DNA from: Planotetraspora silvatica
GTDB lineage: Bacteria > Actinomycetota > Actinomycetes > Streptosporangiales > Streptosporangiaceae
DNA: 64,000 bases
Direction of reading: 5' to 3'
Assembly: GCF_016863315.1 (NCBI RefSeq)
Contig: NZ_BOOQ01000007.1
Span: 124,001 to 188,000 of the forward strand
Numbering within the stretch: the stretch's first letter is position 1; each line of letters starts with the position of its first letter. The notes under the pieces are model-generated. The model was not told the DNA's origin, made no database searches, and saw only the letters and a list, made by a program, of their open reading frames with translations. Shown piece after piece: positions 17,085-26,127 of the stretch. The translations under genes were made by a program, and so were the position numbers.

Positions 17085-17990
17085 ATGCCCCCCGCATCCG
17101 TACGCAGCAGACGCCGGTCCTCATCGCGGCTGGCCGCGGTCGCCATAGCGGTCGCCCTGGCCGGCACGGCCTGCGGCGGCGCCGACGGTACCGATGGCGG
17201 CGCGCAGAACGGTGCCGATCTGGGGCTGGTCAAGCCAGGTGTCCTGTCCATCGCCTTCCGCACCGACGACAAGCCGGCGTCGTTCCTGCAGGACGGCAAG
17301 GCCACCGGCATGTACGTCGATCTCATGGATGAGATCGCCAAGCGCATGGGCCTGAAGACGACGTACGTGTCCAGTGACTTCGCCAGTCTGCTGCCCAGCG
17401 TCCGCAACCACCGGTACGACACCGCCGCGTTCGGTGTGCTGGTCACGCCCGAACGTGAGGCGGTCACCAACTTCACCGCAGCGGTCTCGTACGGCGAGGC
17501 TCAACTGATCTCCCTCAAGCAGTCGCCGCTCGCGACCATCAAGGACTCCGGGGGCAAGACGGTCGCCATCACCCGCGGGAGCGCGCTCATTCCGTTGCTG
17601 CAGAAAACCGCTCCCACAGTGGTCATCAAGGAGTTCCCGAACATCGCGGCGAGCGCGAACGCCCTTACCGCCGGCCAGGTGGACGGGCTGTTCTCCGGTA
17701 CGGCCACCGTGCGCGAGTTGCTCGCACAGCACGACGACTTCACCGCCTCCGAGGTGATCACGTCGGGCAAGACCGCGTTCCCCGTGGCCAAGGACAAGCA
17801 GAAGCTTCTCGACGCGGTTAACAAGAACCTCGACGGCATGATCGGGGACGGCACGTACACCCGGCTGTTCTACAAGTGGAACCCGGCGGACGCGCAGATA
17901 CCCGAGGAACTCGTCACCGAGCATCCGGGCATGTCGACGACCGCTCCCGCCGGGGCCACGGCGTCCGCGGCGCCTTCCGCGAGCTCGTAG
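17085..17990 (+). CDS. Polar amino-acid type ABC substrate-binding lipoprotein
   Basis: A 301-residue SBP family 3 protein with an Arg-rich start, hydrophobic VAIAVALAGTAC lipobox and mature lipoprotein Cys. Typical blocks are GVLSIAFRTDDKPASFLQDG, ATGMYVDLMDEIAKRM, YDTAAFGVLVTPEREAVTNF, and TRLFYKWN near the end. It ends in an Ala/Ser/Thr-rich tail. AAGGAG lies five bases before ATG 17085. As the receptor of the transporter it should decide what is imported together with the creatininase-family enzyme. Confidence 0.9.
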   Translation: MPPASVRSRRRSSSRLAAVAIAVALAGTACGGADGTDGGAQNGADLGLVKPGVLSIAFRTDDKPASFLQDGKATGMYVDLMDEIAKRMGLKTTYVSSDFASLLPSVRNHRYDTAAFGVLVTPEREAVTNFTAAVSYGEAQLISLKQSPLATIKDSGGKTVAITRGSALIPLLQKTAPTVVIKEFPNIAASANALTAGQVDGLFSGTATVRELLAQHDDFTASEVITSGKTAFPVAKDKQKLLDAVNKNLDGMIGDGTYTRLFYKWNPADAQIPEELVTEHPGMSTTAPAGATASAAPSASS

Positions 17991-18000
17991 GAGGCCTGCG

Positions 18001-18795
18001 ATGTTCGAGGGGCTTCAGCGCGTGTGGGAGACGTTCTTCAACCTCGACCTCATCGGGCAGACCCTGCCGACCCTGCTGCGAGTCGGCCTCCCCAACACGC
18101 TGCTCCTGGCGGTGCTCGCGAGCGTGATCGGCGTCGTCGTCGGAGTCGTGATCGCGGCCGGGCTGATGTCGTCCAAGGTGGCGGTCCGCCTGCCGTGCCG
18201 GATGTACGTCGACGTCCTGCGCGGTCTGCCGCACATCCTCACCGTTTACCTGGTCGGTCAGGGACTGCCGCTCGCCGGGATCACGCTGTTCGGTGAGAGC
18301 ACCTACGGATATGCCGCGCTGGCGATCGGCCTGCTCGAAGGTGCCTACATGGCCGAGATCTTCCGGGCGGGATTCCAGAGCGTGGAGAAGGGACAGACGG
18401 AGGCGGCCCGCGGCCTCGGCCTGTCCCACCTGGAGACGCTGCGTTTTGTGGTCTTCCCGACGGGAGCCCGTCGCGTCCTGCCACCTTTGACCGGGCAGTT
18501 CATCCTCGTCATCAAGGGCACCGCGCTGGTCTACCTCCTCGGTCTGACGGCCGGCCAGCGGGAGATGTTCGCGATCGCGCAGGATACGGCGATCGTCAAC
18601 GCGTCGCTGTCGCCGCTCGTGGCGGCGGGTCTCCTCTTCCTGGCGATCACGGTGCCGTTGACCTACGCGGTCAACGCCTGGGAACGGCGGCTCCGGGACG
18701 GGCGGAAGGACGCGCCGACCGGCAGCGCGACCGACAGCGCGACCGACAGCGCGACCGACATGGACCGGGCACTCGCACATCAAGGCACGGGATGA
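18001..18795 (+). CDS. Polar amino-acid type ABC transporter permease
   Basis: A 264-residue HisM/GlnP-type permease with five hydrophobic helices, for example LLAVLASVIGVVVGVVIAAG. The ATPase contact loop reads AEIFRAGFQSVEKGQTEAAR-GLGLSHLETLRFVVFPTGARR. TAGGAGG precedes ATG 18001. Only one permease gene is present, so it probably acts as a homodimer. The cytosolic end carries a repeated SATD motif (three copies) encoded by a 12-base tandem repeat at about 18720-18760, a low-complexity addition. Confidence 0.9.
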   Translation: MFEGLQRVWETFFNLDLIGQTLPTLLRVGLPNTLLLAVLASVIGVVVGVVIAAGLMSSKVAVRLPCRMYVDVLRGLPHILTVYLVGQGLPLAGITLFGESTYGYAALAIGLLEGAYMAEIFRAGFQSVEKGQTEAARGLGLSHLETLRFVVFPTGARRVLPPLTGQFILVIKGTALVYLLGLTAGQREMFAIAQDTAIVNASLSPLVAAGLLFLAITVPLTYAVNAWERRLRDGRKDAPTGSATDSATDSATDMDRALAHQGTG

Positions 18796-18799
18796 CCCC

Positions 18800-19567
18800 A
18801 TGACGACACAGACCACCTCGCAGGCCCCCACGACCCACGGCACCCCGGTCACCTTCGACCACGTGAACAAGAGATTCGGGCGGACCCGGGTCCTCCACGA
18901 CATCTGCCTGGAGGTCCCGGGCGGTCAGACCACGTGCGTCGTAGGACCCTCGGGCTCCGGCAAGTCGACCCTGCTGCGCTGCACCAACCGGCTCGAGGAA
19001 CCCGATGAGGGCAGGGTGCTCCTCGGCGACACCGACGTGACCGACAGGTCGGCGGACATCGACGCGGTCCGCGCGCGGATCGGCATGGTCTTCCAGACCT
19101 TCAACCTGTTCCCCTACCGCACCGCGCTGGACAACATCACGCTCGCACTCCGGCGCGTACGCAAGCTGCCGGCGGACGAGGCGGCCGAGCGGGCACGCAC
19201 GCACCTGGCTTCGGTGGGGCTGGCAGGCCTGGAGCATCGGCGGCCGGGACAACTGTCGGGAGGCCAGCAACAACGTGTGGCCATCGCCCGCGCCCTGGCG
19301 ATGGAACCGGAGGTGATGCTGTTCGACGAAGCGACGTCCGCGCTCGACCCGGAGCTGGTCAAAGGCGTGCTTTCCATCATGCGCGACCTGGCCGGACAAG
19401 GCATGACGATGATCGTGGTGACGCACGAGATGCGTTTCGCGCAGGAGGCCGCCGGACAGGTCGTCTTCCTCGACCACGGCAGGCTGATCGAGAAGGCCGC
19501 CCCGGACAAGTTCTTCGGCGCGCCGGAAAGCCCGAGACTCCAGGCGTTCCTGAGCGCGGTCACCTGA
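18800..19567 (+). CDS. Polar amino-acid type ABC transporter ATP-binding protein
   Basis: A 255-residue ABC ATPase: Walker [11 protein letters not shown]-loop MVFQTFNLFPYRTALDN, signature [15 protein letters not shown], Walker B VMLFDEATSALDPE, switch His in VVTHEMRFAQ. It closes the GntR-creatininase-SBP-permease operon, starting four bases after the permease stop. It energises the same transporter. Confidence 0.93.
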   Translation: MTTQTTSQAPTTHGTPVTFDHVNKRFGRTRVLHDICLEVPGGQTTCVVGPSGSGKSTLLRCTNRLEEPDEGRVLLGDTDVTDRSADIDAVRARIGMVFQTFNLFPYRTALDNITLALRRVRKLPADEAAERARTHLASVGLAGLEHRRPGQLSGGQQQRVAIARALAMEPEVMLFDEATSALDPELVKGVLSIMRDLAGQGMTMIVVTHEMRFAQEAAGQVVFLDHGRLIEKAAPDKFFGAPESPRLQAFLSAVT

Positions 19568-19623
19568 CTCCCGCCGCGCTCCGCACCCCCCACCCGCAAC
19601 CTTCGACAGAAGGCTGGTTCAGC

Positions 19624-20631
19624 ATGCGCACATTCACCCCCAAACTCCTGCGCGTCGCGGCGTCGGCCGCGCTCGTCGTCGGACTCACCGCGGCCGCCGT
19701 GACGCCCGCGTCGGCGTCGGCTTCGGCTTCGGCGGAGCCGGTACGGCAGGCCGGACCGCGCGGTCATCAGTCCGGGGTCGTCGACCACCGGGTCCCGACC
19801 CGAGGCTGCCGGCGGCCGCCCACCGCGGAGCCCGGCGTCTCGGAGCAGCACACCATCGTCTCCGGTGGCGTGACGCGCTCCTACGTTCTGCACCTTCCCG
19901 CGACCTATCGGCCCGGGAGAAAGACGCCACTGGTCATGGCGTTCCACGGCCGCAAAGGCAGCAGTGAGCAGATCGAGGGCTTCTCCGGCATCTCGGCGCT
20001 CGACGCGATCGCCGTCTACCCGCTGGGCCTGATAGGCGAGGGCGGCCACACCGCGTGGCAGGGGGCCCCTTATGCCGCGGGCGCCGACGATGTGCTGTTC
20101 GTCAGTGACCTGCTCAACGAGCTGCAGGGCACCCTCTGCGTCGACCCGGCCCGCATCTTCGTCACGGGTAAGTCCAACGGCGCAGGCTTCGCCGGCGTCC
20201 TGGCCTGCCGCCTGTCTCGCAGGATCGCCGCCGCCGCACCGGTCTCGGGAGCCTTCTATCAGGCCGGGGAGCAGAACTGCGCACCGCGGCGGGCCGTGCC
20301 GATCCTGGACTTCCACGGCACCGCCGACTCGATCGTCGACTACCTGGGTGAGCCCGAAGACGGCCTCCCCCCGGTGTTCGACTGGACCGCCGCGTGGGCC
20401 GAGCGTGACGGCTGCGACGGCACCCCGCAGACGATCGTCGCCAAGGACGACATCACCGCCTTCCAGTGGACGGGCTGCCGGGCCCACTCGACGGTCATTC
20501 ACTACCGCATCGAGGGCGGCGGCCACACCTGGCCCGGCGAACTGGCCGACAGCGGCCCCGGGCACGTCACCCAGACCATCTCCGCCACCGCGGTGATGTG
20601 GGACTTCTTCAAGACCCACCCGCTGCGCTGA
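19624..20631 (+). CDS. Secreted esterase, LpqC / PHB-depolymerase-like family
   Basis: A 335-residue exported alpha/beta-hydrolase of the polyhydroxybutyrate depolymerase/feruloyl esterase-like (LpqC) family. A signal peptide (LLRVAASAALVVGLTAAAVT ending ASASA) precedes the catalytic domain. Markers are the N-terminal RSYVLHLPATYRPGRKTPLV block, the nucleophile elbow GKSNGAGFA, LDFHGTADSIVDY with the acid, and GGGHTWPG with the catalytic His. Natural substrates could be polyesters or hydroxycinnamate esters. It follows the transporter operon by 56 bases and may be transcribed alone. Confidence 0.85.
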   Translation: MRTFTPKLLRVAASAALVVGLTAAAVTPASASASASAEPVRQAGPRGHQSGVVDHRVPTRGCRRPPTAEPGVSEQHTIVSGGVTRSYVLHLPATYRPGRKTPLVMAFHGRKGSSEQIEGFSGISALDAIAVYPLGLIGEGGHTAWQGAPYAAGADDVLFVSDLLNELQGTLCVDPARIFVTGKSNGAGFAGVLACRLSRRIAAAAPVSGAFYQAGEQNCAPRRAVPILDFHGTADSIVDYLGEPEDGLPPVFDWTAAWAERDGCDGTPQTIVAKDDITAFQWTGCRAHSTVIHYRIEGGGHTWPGELADSGPGHVTQTISATAVMWDFFKTHPLR

Positions 20632-20671
20632 CCGAACGGAGAAGAGGCACGGAGGAGGGGCACGGAGAAGG

Positions 20672-20707
20672 GGCACGGGCACCGTGACAGGTCACGCGGC
20701 CCGTGCC
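20672..20707. terminator. Nested hairpin between convergent genes
   Basis: GGCACGGGC (20672-20680) pairs with GCCCGTGCC (20699-20707), and inside it CGTGAC pairs with GTCACG, giving a long stem with small internal bulges. It lies between the convergent esterase and Gfo/Idh genes and likely stops transcription both ways. Confidence 0.6.
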
Positions 20708-20804
20708 CACACACATCCGTGTGTGACGCTCCTTCTCATGTGTTGGCACTTTCCGGCGTTCGCTTTCCACGCACGCGCTTCCGGCGCGCACACGCCCGGG
20801 AAGG

Positions 20805-21908
20805 TCAGTGCAGGGTCGGCGCGTACGGGTCCCACGCCTCGGGCAGAGGGTCGCCGGGCGGCACCTCGGTGCGGATGGGAAGGAACTCGCCACGCTCCGC
20901 GGACTCGATGATCGCCGTCATCGTCTCCAGGACGTGGAGCGCGAGAGCCCCCGAGGCACGGTGCGGCGTGCCGGAACGAAGTGACCGTGCCATGTCGAGC
21001 ACGCCGAGCCCGCGACCGGCCGTGGTTCCCTCGACCGGCAGTTCGCGCCAGTCGTCGTCCCGGGCGCCGCGAATCGACAACGGACCGGCGAAGGTGTTGG
21101 GATCCGGCACCGACAGGGTGCCCTCGGTACCGGTGATCTCGATCATCGTCCGGCGTAAGGGCGAGTCGAAGCTGAAGGTCGACGAGGCCGTCGGGCCCTC
21201 TGCGAAGTCGATCAGCGCGGTGACGTGCGTCGGCACCTCGACCTTGAAGCTCGTGCCCGCCTTGGGGCCCGAGCCGATCACGCGATGCGTTCCGGTACGC
21301 CGGGTGGTGGCCGCCACCTGGCAGGCGGGGCCGAGCATCGCGACCAGTGCGGTCAGGTAGTAGGGCCCGATGTCGAACAGAGGGCCCGCGCCCCGCTGGT
21401 AGAGGAACTCGGGACTCGGATGCCACGACTCGGGGCCGAGGTTCTGCATCATGGCGGTCGCGGCGATCGGCGTGCCGATGAGGCCGGCCCGCAGCGCGCG
21501 GACGGCCGACTGGATGCCCGCGCCCAGGAAGGTGTCGGGCGCGTTCCCGACCAGCAGCCCTCGAGTATTGGCTTCGGCCAGCAACTTCTCGCCCTCGACG
21601 AGGTCGAGTGTCAACGGCTTCTCGCCGTACACGTGCTTGCCCGCGCGCAGAGCCGCCATCGCGACGGAGGCGTGAGCGGCGGGAATGGTGAGGTTGACGA
21701 CGATCTCCACCTCGGGCAGCGCGAGGATGGTGTCCACGTCGCCGGACACCGGCACGCCGTACTCCCGGGCCGCGGCGGCGGCCCGGCCGGTGTCGAGGTC
21801 GGCGACCCCCAGCACGCGGGTGTCGGGGAAATCGGAGAGATGACGCAGGTAGTGGCTGCTGATCACACCGGCGCCGATGATCGCGACGCCCGCGGGCCCG
21901 CTTCTCAC
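20805..21908 (-). CDS. Gfo/Idh/MocA family oxidoreductase
   Basis: A 367-residue NAD(P)-dependent sugar-type dehydrogenase. GTG 21908 overlaps the upstream isomerase stop as GTGA, indicating coupled translation. The N-terminal Rossmann fold opens VAIIGAGVISSHYLRHLSDF, with GVADLD at the end of beta-2 and the family signature GKHVYGEKPLTLDL holding the catalytic Lys. The C-terminal part fits the GFO_IDH_MocA_C sheet domain. With the TIM-barrel isomerase it forms a two-gene operon typical of oxidation of inositols, keto-sugars or glycosides; the substrate is unknown. Confidence 0.9.
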   Translation of the reverse strand: MRSGPAGVAIIGAGVISSHYLRHLSDFPDTRVLGVADLDTGRAAAAAREYGVPVSGDVDTILALPEVEIVVNLTIPAAHASVAMAALRAGKHVYGEKPLTLDLVEGEKLLAEANTRGLLVGNAPDTFLGAGIQSAVRALRAGLIGTPIAATAMMQNLGPESWHPSPEFLYQRGAGPLFDIGPYYLTALVAMLGPACQVAATTRRTGTHRVIGSGPKAGTSFKVEVPTHVTALIDFAEGPTASSTFSFDSPLRRTMIEITGTEGTLSVPDPNTFAGPLSIRGARDDDWRELPVEGTTAGRGLGVLDMARSLRSGTPHRASGALALHVLETMTAIIESAERGEFLPIRTEVPPGDPLPEAWDPYAPTLH

Positions 21909-22648
21909 ACCGCCTCCAGAGTGGACAGGTAGGTGCGGCTCTCGGCCAGGGCGTCGACGATGTCGGTCGCGCAGCTGTCGAGTTCGACGATCCGCCAGGC
22001 GTCCGGCCGTGCGGCGAGGATCTCGGGTACCGGCATGACCCCGGCGCCCACGGCGGTGTGCGGCTCGTCCTTGACGCCGGGGCCGTCCTTGACGTGCAGT
22101 GCCGCGACCCGATCGCCGAGACGGCCCAGCAGGCCGGGCACGTCGGCGCCGCCCACGGCGGCCCAGTACGTGTCGACCTCCAGGAAGACCTCCGGAGGGA
22201 GCATCTCGGCCAGCACCTCCAGTGCGTGACGGCCGTCGACACGCGGCTCGATCTCCCACCAGTGATTGTGATATCCGAGCCGCATGCCGTACGGCTTGGC
22301 TTGTTCGGCCAGGCCGCTCAGCAGGTCGGCGGTGCGGGCCAGGCCGTCGCGGGTGGTGAACTCCTCGTGCGGGATGCCGCCCGGGATGACGACCATGTCG
22401 GCGCCGATGGTGGCGATCGCGTCGAGCACGGCCCCCGGCTCCTGGTCGAGCAGGGCATAAGCGTGGGTGCACGGCACGGCCAAGCCCAGATCATCGGTCA
22501 ACTGCCGGAAACCCTGCGGATCGGTGGTCGGGTCGAACGGTTCCACCGCGTCGTAGCCGATATCCGCGATCCGGCGCAGCACGCCGTTACGGTCGGCTGC
22601 GAGCTGTTCCCGGACTGTGTACAGCTGGACGCCCAGTGGTCTGCTCAT
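21905..22648 (-). CDS. Sugar phosphate isomerase/epimerase family (TIM barrel)
   Basis: A 247-residue AP-endonuclease-2-like TIM barrel. It begins LGVQLYTVREQLAADRNGVL; metal-binding residues are expected in GYHNHWWEIE, LEVDTYWAAVGG, ALHVKDG and VELDSC. AGGAG lies ten bases upstream of ATG 22648. Members isomerise or epimerise sugars or inositols. The coupled Gfo/Idh gene suggests the two act in succession on one compound. Confidence 0.88.
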   Translation of the reverse strand: MSRPLGVQLYTVREQLAADRNGVLRRIADIGYDAVEPFDPTTDPQGFRQLTDDLGLAVPCTHAYALLDQEPGAVLDAIATIGADMVVIPGGIPHEEFTTRDGLARTADLLSGLAEQAKPYGMRLGYHNHWWEIEPRVDGRHALEVLAEMLPPEVFLEVDTYWAAVGGADVPGLLGRLGDRVAALHVKDGPGVKDEPHTAVGAGVMPVPEILAARPDAWRIVELDSCATDIVDALAESRTYLSTLEAV

Positions 22649-23414
22649 CGCTTCATCGCTCCTGTTCCATGTCGAGCCGCACTTCGCCCGTCACACCTGT
22701 CACGCCTGTCACGCCTGAAGGGGGAGACGGGGGCGGCGCGCCCGCGCCCGCTGGTGATGTCGTCGCCGATGAACAGGATGGTGCTGCCGGAGTGAGGGTC
22801 ACGGTGGCTCCTCGACGGGGGTGGGGGACGTCGTCGATCAGCTTTGCTCCCTTCGATTCAACCCCAAAGATCGTCCGAAATGGGAGTTCCAGATGGGGTG
22901 ATTTGGGGCGCATCGTCGGTCGTCGGCCGACTGTCCGACCTCTGACCCCCTGGCCCCGACCTCTGCCCCTGGCCCGCCTGACTCCCGCCCCCGGCCCTTG
23001 AACCCCCGACCTCTGACCGGCACGGGCACGGGCACGGGCGGTGGGCGCTCGCCGTACCGCCCTGCTCCGCTGTACGCCGCCAGCCGCTTGGACCGCGTGA
23101 GGGCAGGAGGGCCGCGTGAGGGCGGGGGCCAGGGGAGGTCGAGACCGTCCGGCATATGGGCGCGTGCGGTCTGAACCTCAGTCCCTGTCCTTGAGCGCCC
23201 TGGCGGAGGGCGTGATGCGGACGACCGGCCAGGCCGTGGACCCGGTTCACGGTCTTGCGCATTGCGCGGCATTGTGTTGCTCGCTATTTGTGGCATGGAC
23301 GGGCGAGATCGGGCCGCCCGGTCTCTTGTATATGCGGATTTCTCCTCCGGTGGGAAATTCTGGTGGGGCGCTGCGCGGGGCGTTTTTGTCGGTGGCGGTT
23401 GGTAATTTCGTGGT
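22649..23414. other. Long intergenic region with short repeats, no supported gene
   Basis: About 770 bases with no frame showing family features. It holds a TGTCACGCC-type nine-base repeat near 22690-22715, CGACCTCTGACC direct repeats with CGGGCA hexamers at about 22930-23040, and a drop in GC from about 23255 leading into the 13E12-type gene. Small minus-strand frames look like chance or remnants. Confidence 0.5.
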
Positions 23415-25751
23415 GTGGTTGTCGAGCGGCAGTTGATTCCTCCCGGCCTGGTGGGCATGGCGCCTGGGCCGGAGTCGGCTGCCGCGTTGCATGGGCTGGA
23501 TCTGGGCCGGTTGAGCGGTTATGACGCCGTGCTGGTGTTGCAGGCGTATGCGCAGCTGGAGAGCTACGTTCAGGCCCGCAAGGCCGAGGTGATGGCCGAG
23601 GTGGGGCTCTATGAGCCGTCGCCGGGTGACATGAAGAAAATGGCCTGCCCGGATAAGTATTCGGCTGACGAGATTCGTGCCGCGTTGACTTTGACGCGTC
23701 GTTCCGCCGAATACGAATATTGGTTGTCGTATTTCCTGGCGACCCGATTTCGCCGGGTGCGTGACGAGCTTTTCTGCGGCCGGATCGATAAGGCGCGCGC
23801 TCGGGTGTTCTGTGACTGGCTGGAGGACGTGCCCGAGCAGGTGGCCGATGCGGTGGTCGCGGCGCTGTTGCCGAAGGCAGGTGAGTGGACGACCAGCCAG
23901 TTGAAAGACAAGATCAAACGCCTGTTGCTGGCCGCCGATCCGGGGTGGGCGCGGCGCAGGTACGAACGTGCGGTGCAGCGGCGCCGGGTGGAGGGCACGC
24001 GTCTTGATGACGGGACCGTGACCATCACCGGGCAGCAGTTGCCGGTCGACCAGGCGGCAGCGGCGATCTGCCGGGTGAATGCGATCGCGCAGAAGGCCAA
24101 GCGGGCAGGGTTGGGAAGCCCGATCGACCACATTCGAGCCGACGTGTTCCTTGGTCTGCTCGATGGTGAGCTCTCCGGCCTGGACGACGACGCGATCATC
24201 GCGGTGCTGCTCCGGGCAGCCGCCGAGGCCGCCCACGGCGACGAGGACGACTACGACGACCAGCTTTCCGACGAGACCTTCCCCGACCTGGAATCGGGCG
24301 GTGACTCCGGGCCCGAGCCTGATGGCGACCCGTCGCGTGGCAGCGGGCCTTCCGGTGAGACACCCGTCCAGAATGGTGACCTGCAGCGCGGTAGCGGGCC
24401 ATTCGACGGGACGCCGCCCGACTCAGACCCTGCCCTCGGACTTGACGGTGATTCCGGACCTGGTCCCGACCCTGATTCCGGGCCTGGTGATGATCCCAGG
24501 CCTGGTCGCGACACCGATTCCGGACTTGATGGTGATCCCGGGCCTGGTCGCGACACCGATTCCGGACCTGGTGATGATTCCGGGGCTGATCTCCACCCGA
24601 AACCCGAGCCGCGGGCTTCCGATGGGACCTCCGATTCGTCCAGGCTCGGTGCGGTCGGTGCGGTCGGTGCGGTCGGAGAGGTGCGGGTGCGTGTCTCCAC
24701 GCTCTTTCACCTGGACGACTTCCCTGGAGAATTGGCCGGTTGGGGGCCGATCCCGGCGCATCTGGCTCGCCGCCTGGCCAAACGGCAGATCTGCGGGGAA
24801 TGGCGTTTCGCCGTCTGCGATGACGACGGCCGGCTTCTGTACGCCGGGATCACCAGGCGTCGCCCCGCAGGTTGGCCCCGCCCACCGGGGAGACTGGGAG
24901 GATCCGACGGCCAACCCGGCAGACCGGGCCAACCCGGCGGACCGGGCCAACCTGGCGGGTCAGGCGGACCATCGAGTCGCAACGGGATCGTGGAGTTGCA
25001 GATCCCCCTCACCTTGCTGCGCGAGTGGCAGGCCGACCTGCCGGGACTCGAAGGCTGGGCCCCCGTCATCATCGACGTCATCCGGCAACTGGACGTGGCA
25101 CGCGCCCAGGCGGCCAACCCGCCGGGCTTCGATGCCGACGGTGATGCCGACGGTGATGCCGGCGGTGATGCCGGCGGTGATGCCGGCGGTGATGCCGGCG
25201 GTGATGCTGAGGCGCGGCGGCGATTCGCCGCGGCCGGACTTCGGCGGTGGGTGCAGATCCGAGACAGGGTGTGCACCGCTCCCGGTTGCCGCGCGCCCGC
25301 GAACCGGTCCGAGCTCGATCACATCAACCCGCACAGCCATGGCGGACTCACCACCGCGCACAACCTCGAGGCCGCCTGCTCGCACGATCACGATCTACGC
25401 GATCACGGTTGGCAGGTCGTCCAGTCGACACCGGGTCAGGTGATCTGGATCAGCCGCACCGGACATCGTTACCCGGTGCGCACACCGCCGATCATTGAAC
25501 CCTTCCCCACGGCCTGGCCGGGCATCATGAAGGTCGATGTCGGGACCATCGCCGACGAGATCGACCTCGACGCCTACGCGTGCCACCCCTCAGGCCAGGA
25601 GGCCATCCCCATCTGGTGGGAACCAGTCTCCACCGAACGTCCATCCGAAGGATCAGCGGCCGGTTCATCGGCGGCGGGGCGGGGGCGTGAGCCGTTCGAG
25701 CAATCCAAGAAGGAGTCCCCGAATCCCGTGCCCGAGGTCCCGCCCTTCTGA
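23415..25751 (+). CDS. 13E12-type DUF222/HNH endonuclease domain protein
   Basis: A 778-residue protein with the layout of the actinobacterial REP13E12 family: an N-terminal DUF222 helical domain (LSGYDAVLVLQAYAQLESYV, then DEIRAALTLTRRSAEYEYWL) and a C-terminal HNH nuclease motif (CTAPGCRAPANRSELDHINP followed by HSHGGLTTAHNLEAACSHDH). Between them lies a long low-complexity region rich in Gly, Asp, Pro and Ser, with repeats at 24430-24600, 24900-24965 and 25131-25210, making it much longer than common family members. GTG 23415 is the best start but has no clear ribosome site. The 5' third is less GC-rich at third codon positions than its neighbours. The biological role is unknown; these genes are often multicopy. 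Confidence 0.88.
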   Translation: MVVERQLIPPGLVGMAPGPESAAALHGLDLGRLSGYDAVLVLQAYAQLESYVQARKAEVMAEVGLYEPSPGDMKKMACPDKYSADEIRAALTLTRRSAEYEYWLSYFLATRFRRVRDELFCGRIDKARARVFCDWLEDVPEQVADAVVAALLPKAGEWTTSQLKDKIKRLLLAADPGWARRRYERAVQRRRVEGTRLDDGTVTITGQQLPVDQAAAAICRVNAIAQKAKRAGLGSPIDHIRADVFLGLLDGELSGLDDDAIIAVLLRAAAEAAHGDEDDYDDQLSDETFPDLESGGDSGPEPDGDPSRGSGPSGETPVQNGDLQRGSGPFDGTPPDSDPALGLDGDSGPGPDPDSGPGDDPRPGRDTDSGLDGDPGPGRDTDSGPGDDSGADLHPKPEPRASDGTSDSSRLGAVGAVGAVGEVRVRVSTLFHLDDFPGELAGWGPIPAHLARRLAKRQICGEWRFAVCDDDGRLLYAGITRRRPAGWPRPPGRLGGSDGQPGRPGQPGGPGQPGGSGGPSSRNGIVELQIPLTLLREWQADLPGLEGWAPVIIDVIRQLDVARAQAANPPGFDADGDADGDAGGDAGGDAGGDAGGDAEARRRFAAAGLRRWVQIRDRVCTAPGCRAPANRSELDHINPHSHGGLTTAHNLEAACSHDHDLRDHGWQVVQSTPGQVIWISRTGHRYPVRTPPIIEPFPTAWPGIMKVDVGTIADEIDLDAYACHPSGQEAIPIWWEPVSTERPSEGSAAGSSAAGRGREPFEQSKKESPNPVPEVPPF
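25131..25210 (+). repeat. 12-base tandem array in the 13E12-type gene
   Basis: The unit GGTGATGCCGRC is repeated between six and seven times in phase with the codons, encoding alternating GDAD and GDAG. In-frame arrays like this expand or shrink by slippage without breaking the gene, so the length may vary between strains. Confidence 0.9.
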
Positions 25752-26127
25752 CATCCGCGCCTCAAGGACCGGGTGACATCCGCGGCTCAGGGACCGGGCT
25801 CCGGGCGTCCTACCCGGAAGCAATGGCGTGGATCAGCGATGTCACGGACAGAAAGCGAACCTGTGATCACGGAAATCACCGGCGACCTGCTACGCGATGA
25901 CGCTCCCGTGCTCGATGATCGGCTGACCGCACTCCTGGATACGGGCCCGCGCGAGCGACCCGGGCACCGGCCAGGACAGGGAGATCGAGTCTCAGCCACG
26001 TCGTCGACTGTCCGCGGGTGCCCGGAGATATGCCTAACCACTGGGCGGGGTCGACCCGCCGCAGTGTCAATGTGCGTCTCTCAGACGCCGATCTTGCGTT
26101 CCGCGCGCCGCAGGGGCGCGCGGGATC
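25752..26127. other. Intergenic region, mostly without a gene
   Basis: About 375 bases between the HNH gene and the small conserved gene. It holds the possible STAS remnant described separately and otherwise nothing I recognise. Confidence 0.4.
25840..26040 (+). pseudogene. Possible remnant of an anti-sigma factor antagonist (STAS domain)
   Basis: From ATG 25840 the frame reads VITEITGDLLRDDAPVLDDR followed by LTALLDTG, closely matching the first strand and helix of STAS-domain anti-anti-sigma proteins. After that the match stops, and another frame near 25985-26010 gives SLSHVVDCPRV, resembling the usual DLSxVxxxD strand. A frameshift plus decay would explain this. The assignment rests on a short stretch and is uncertain. 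Confidence 0.3.

Noticed and set aside
22653-22913. A minus-strand frame of 86 codons behind the isomerase start
   Set aside because: The end is short-repeat sequence (VTGVTGVTG) and no domain is visible; possibly a remnant, but unsupported.
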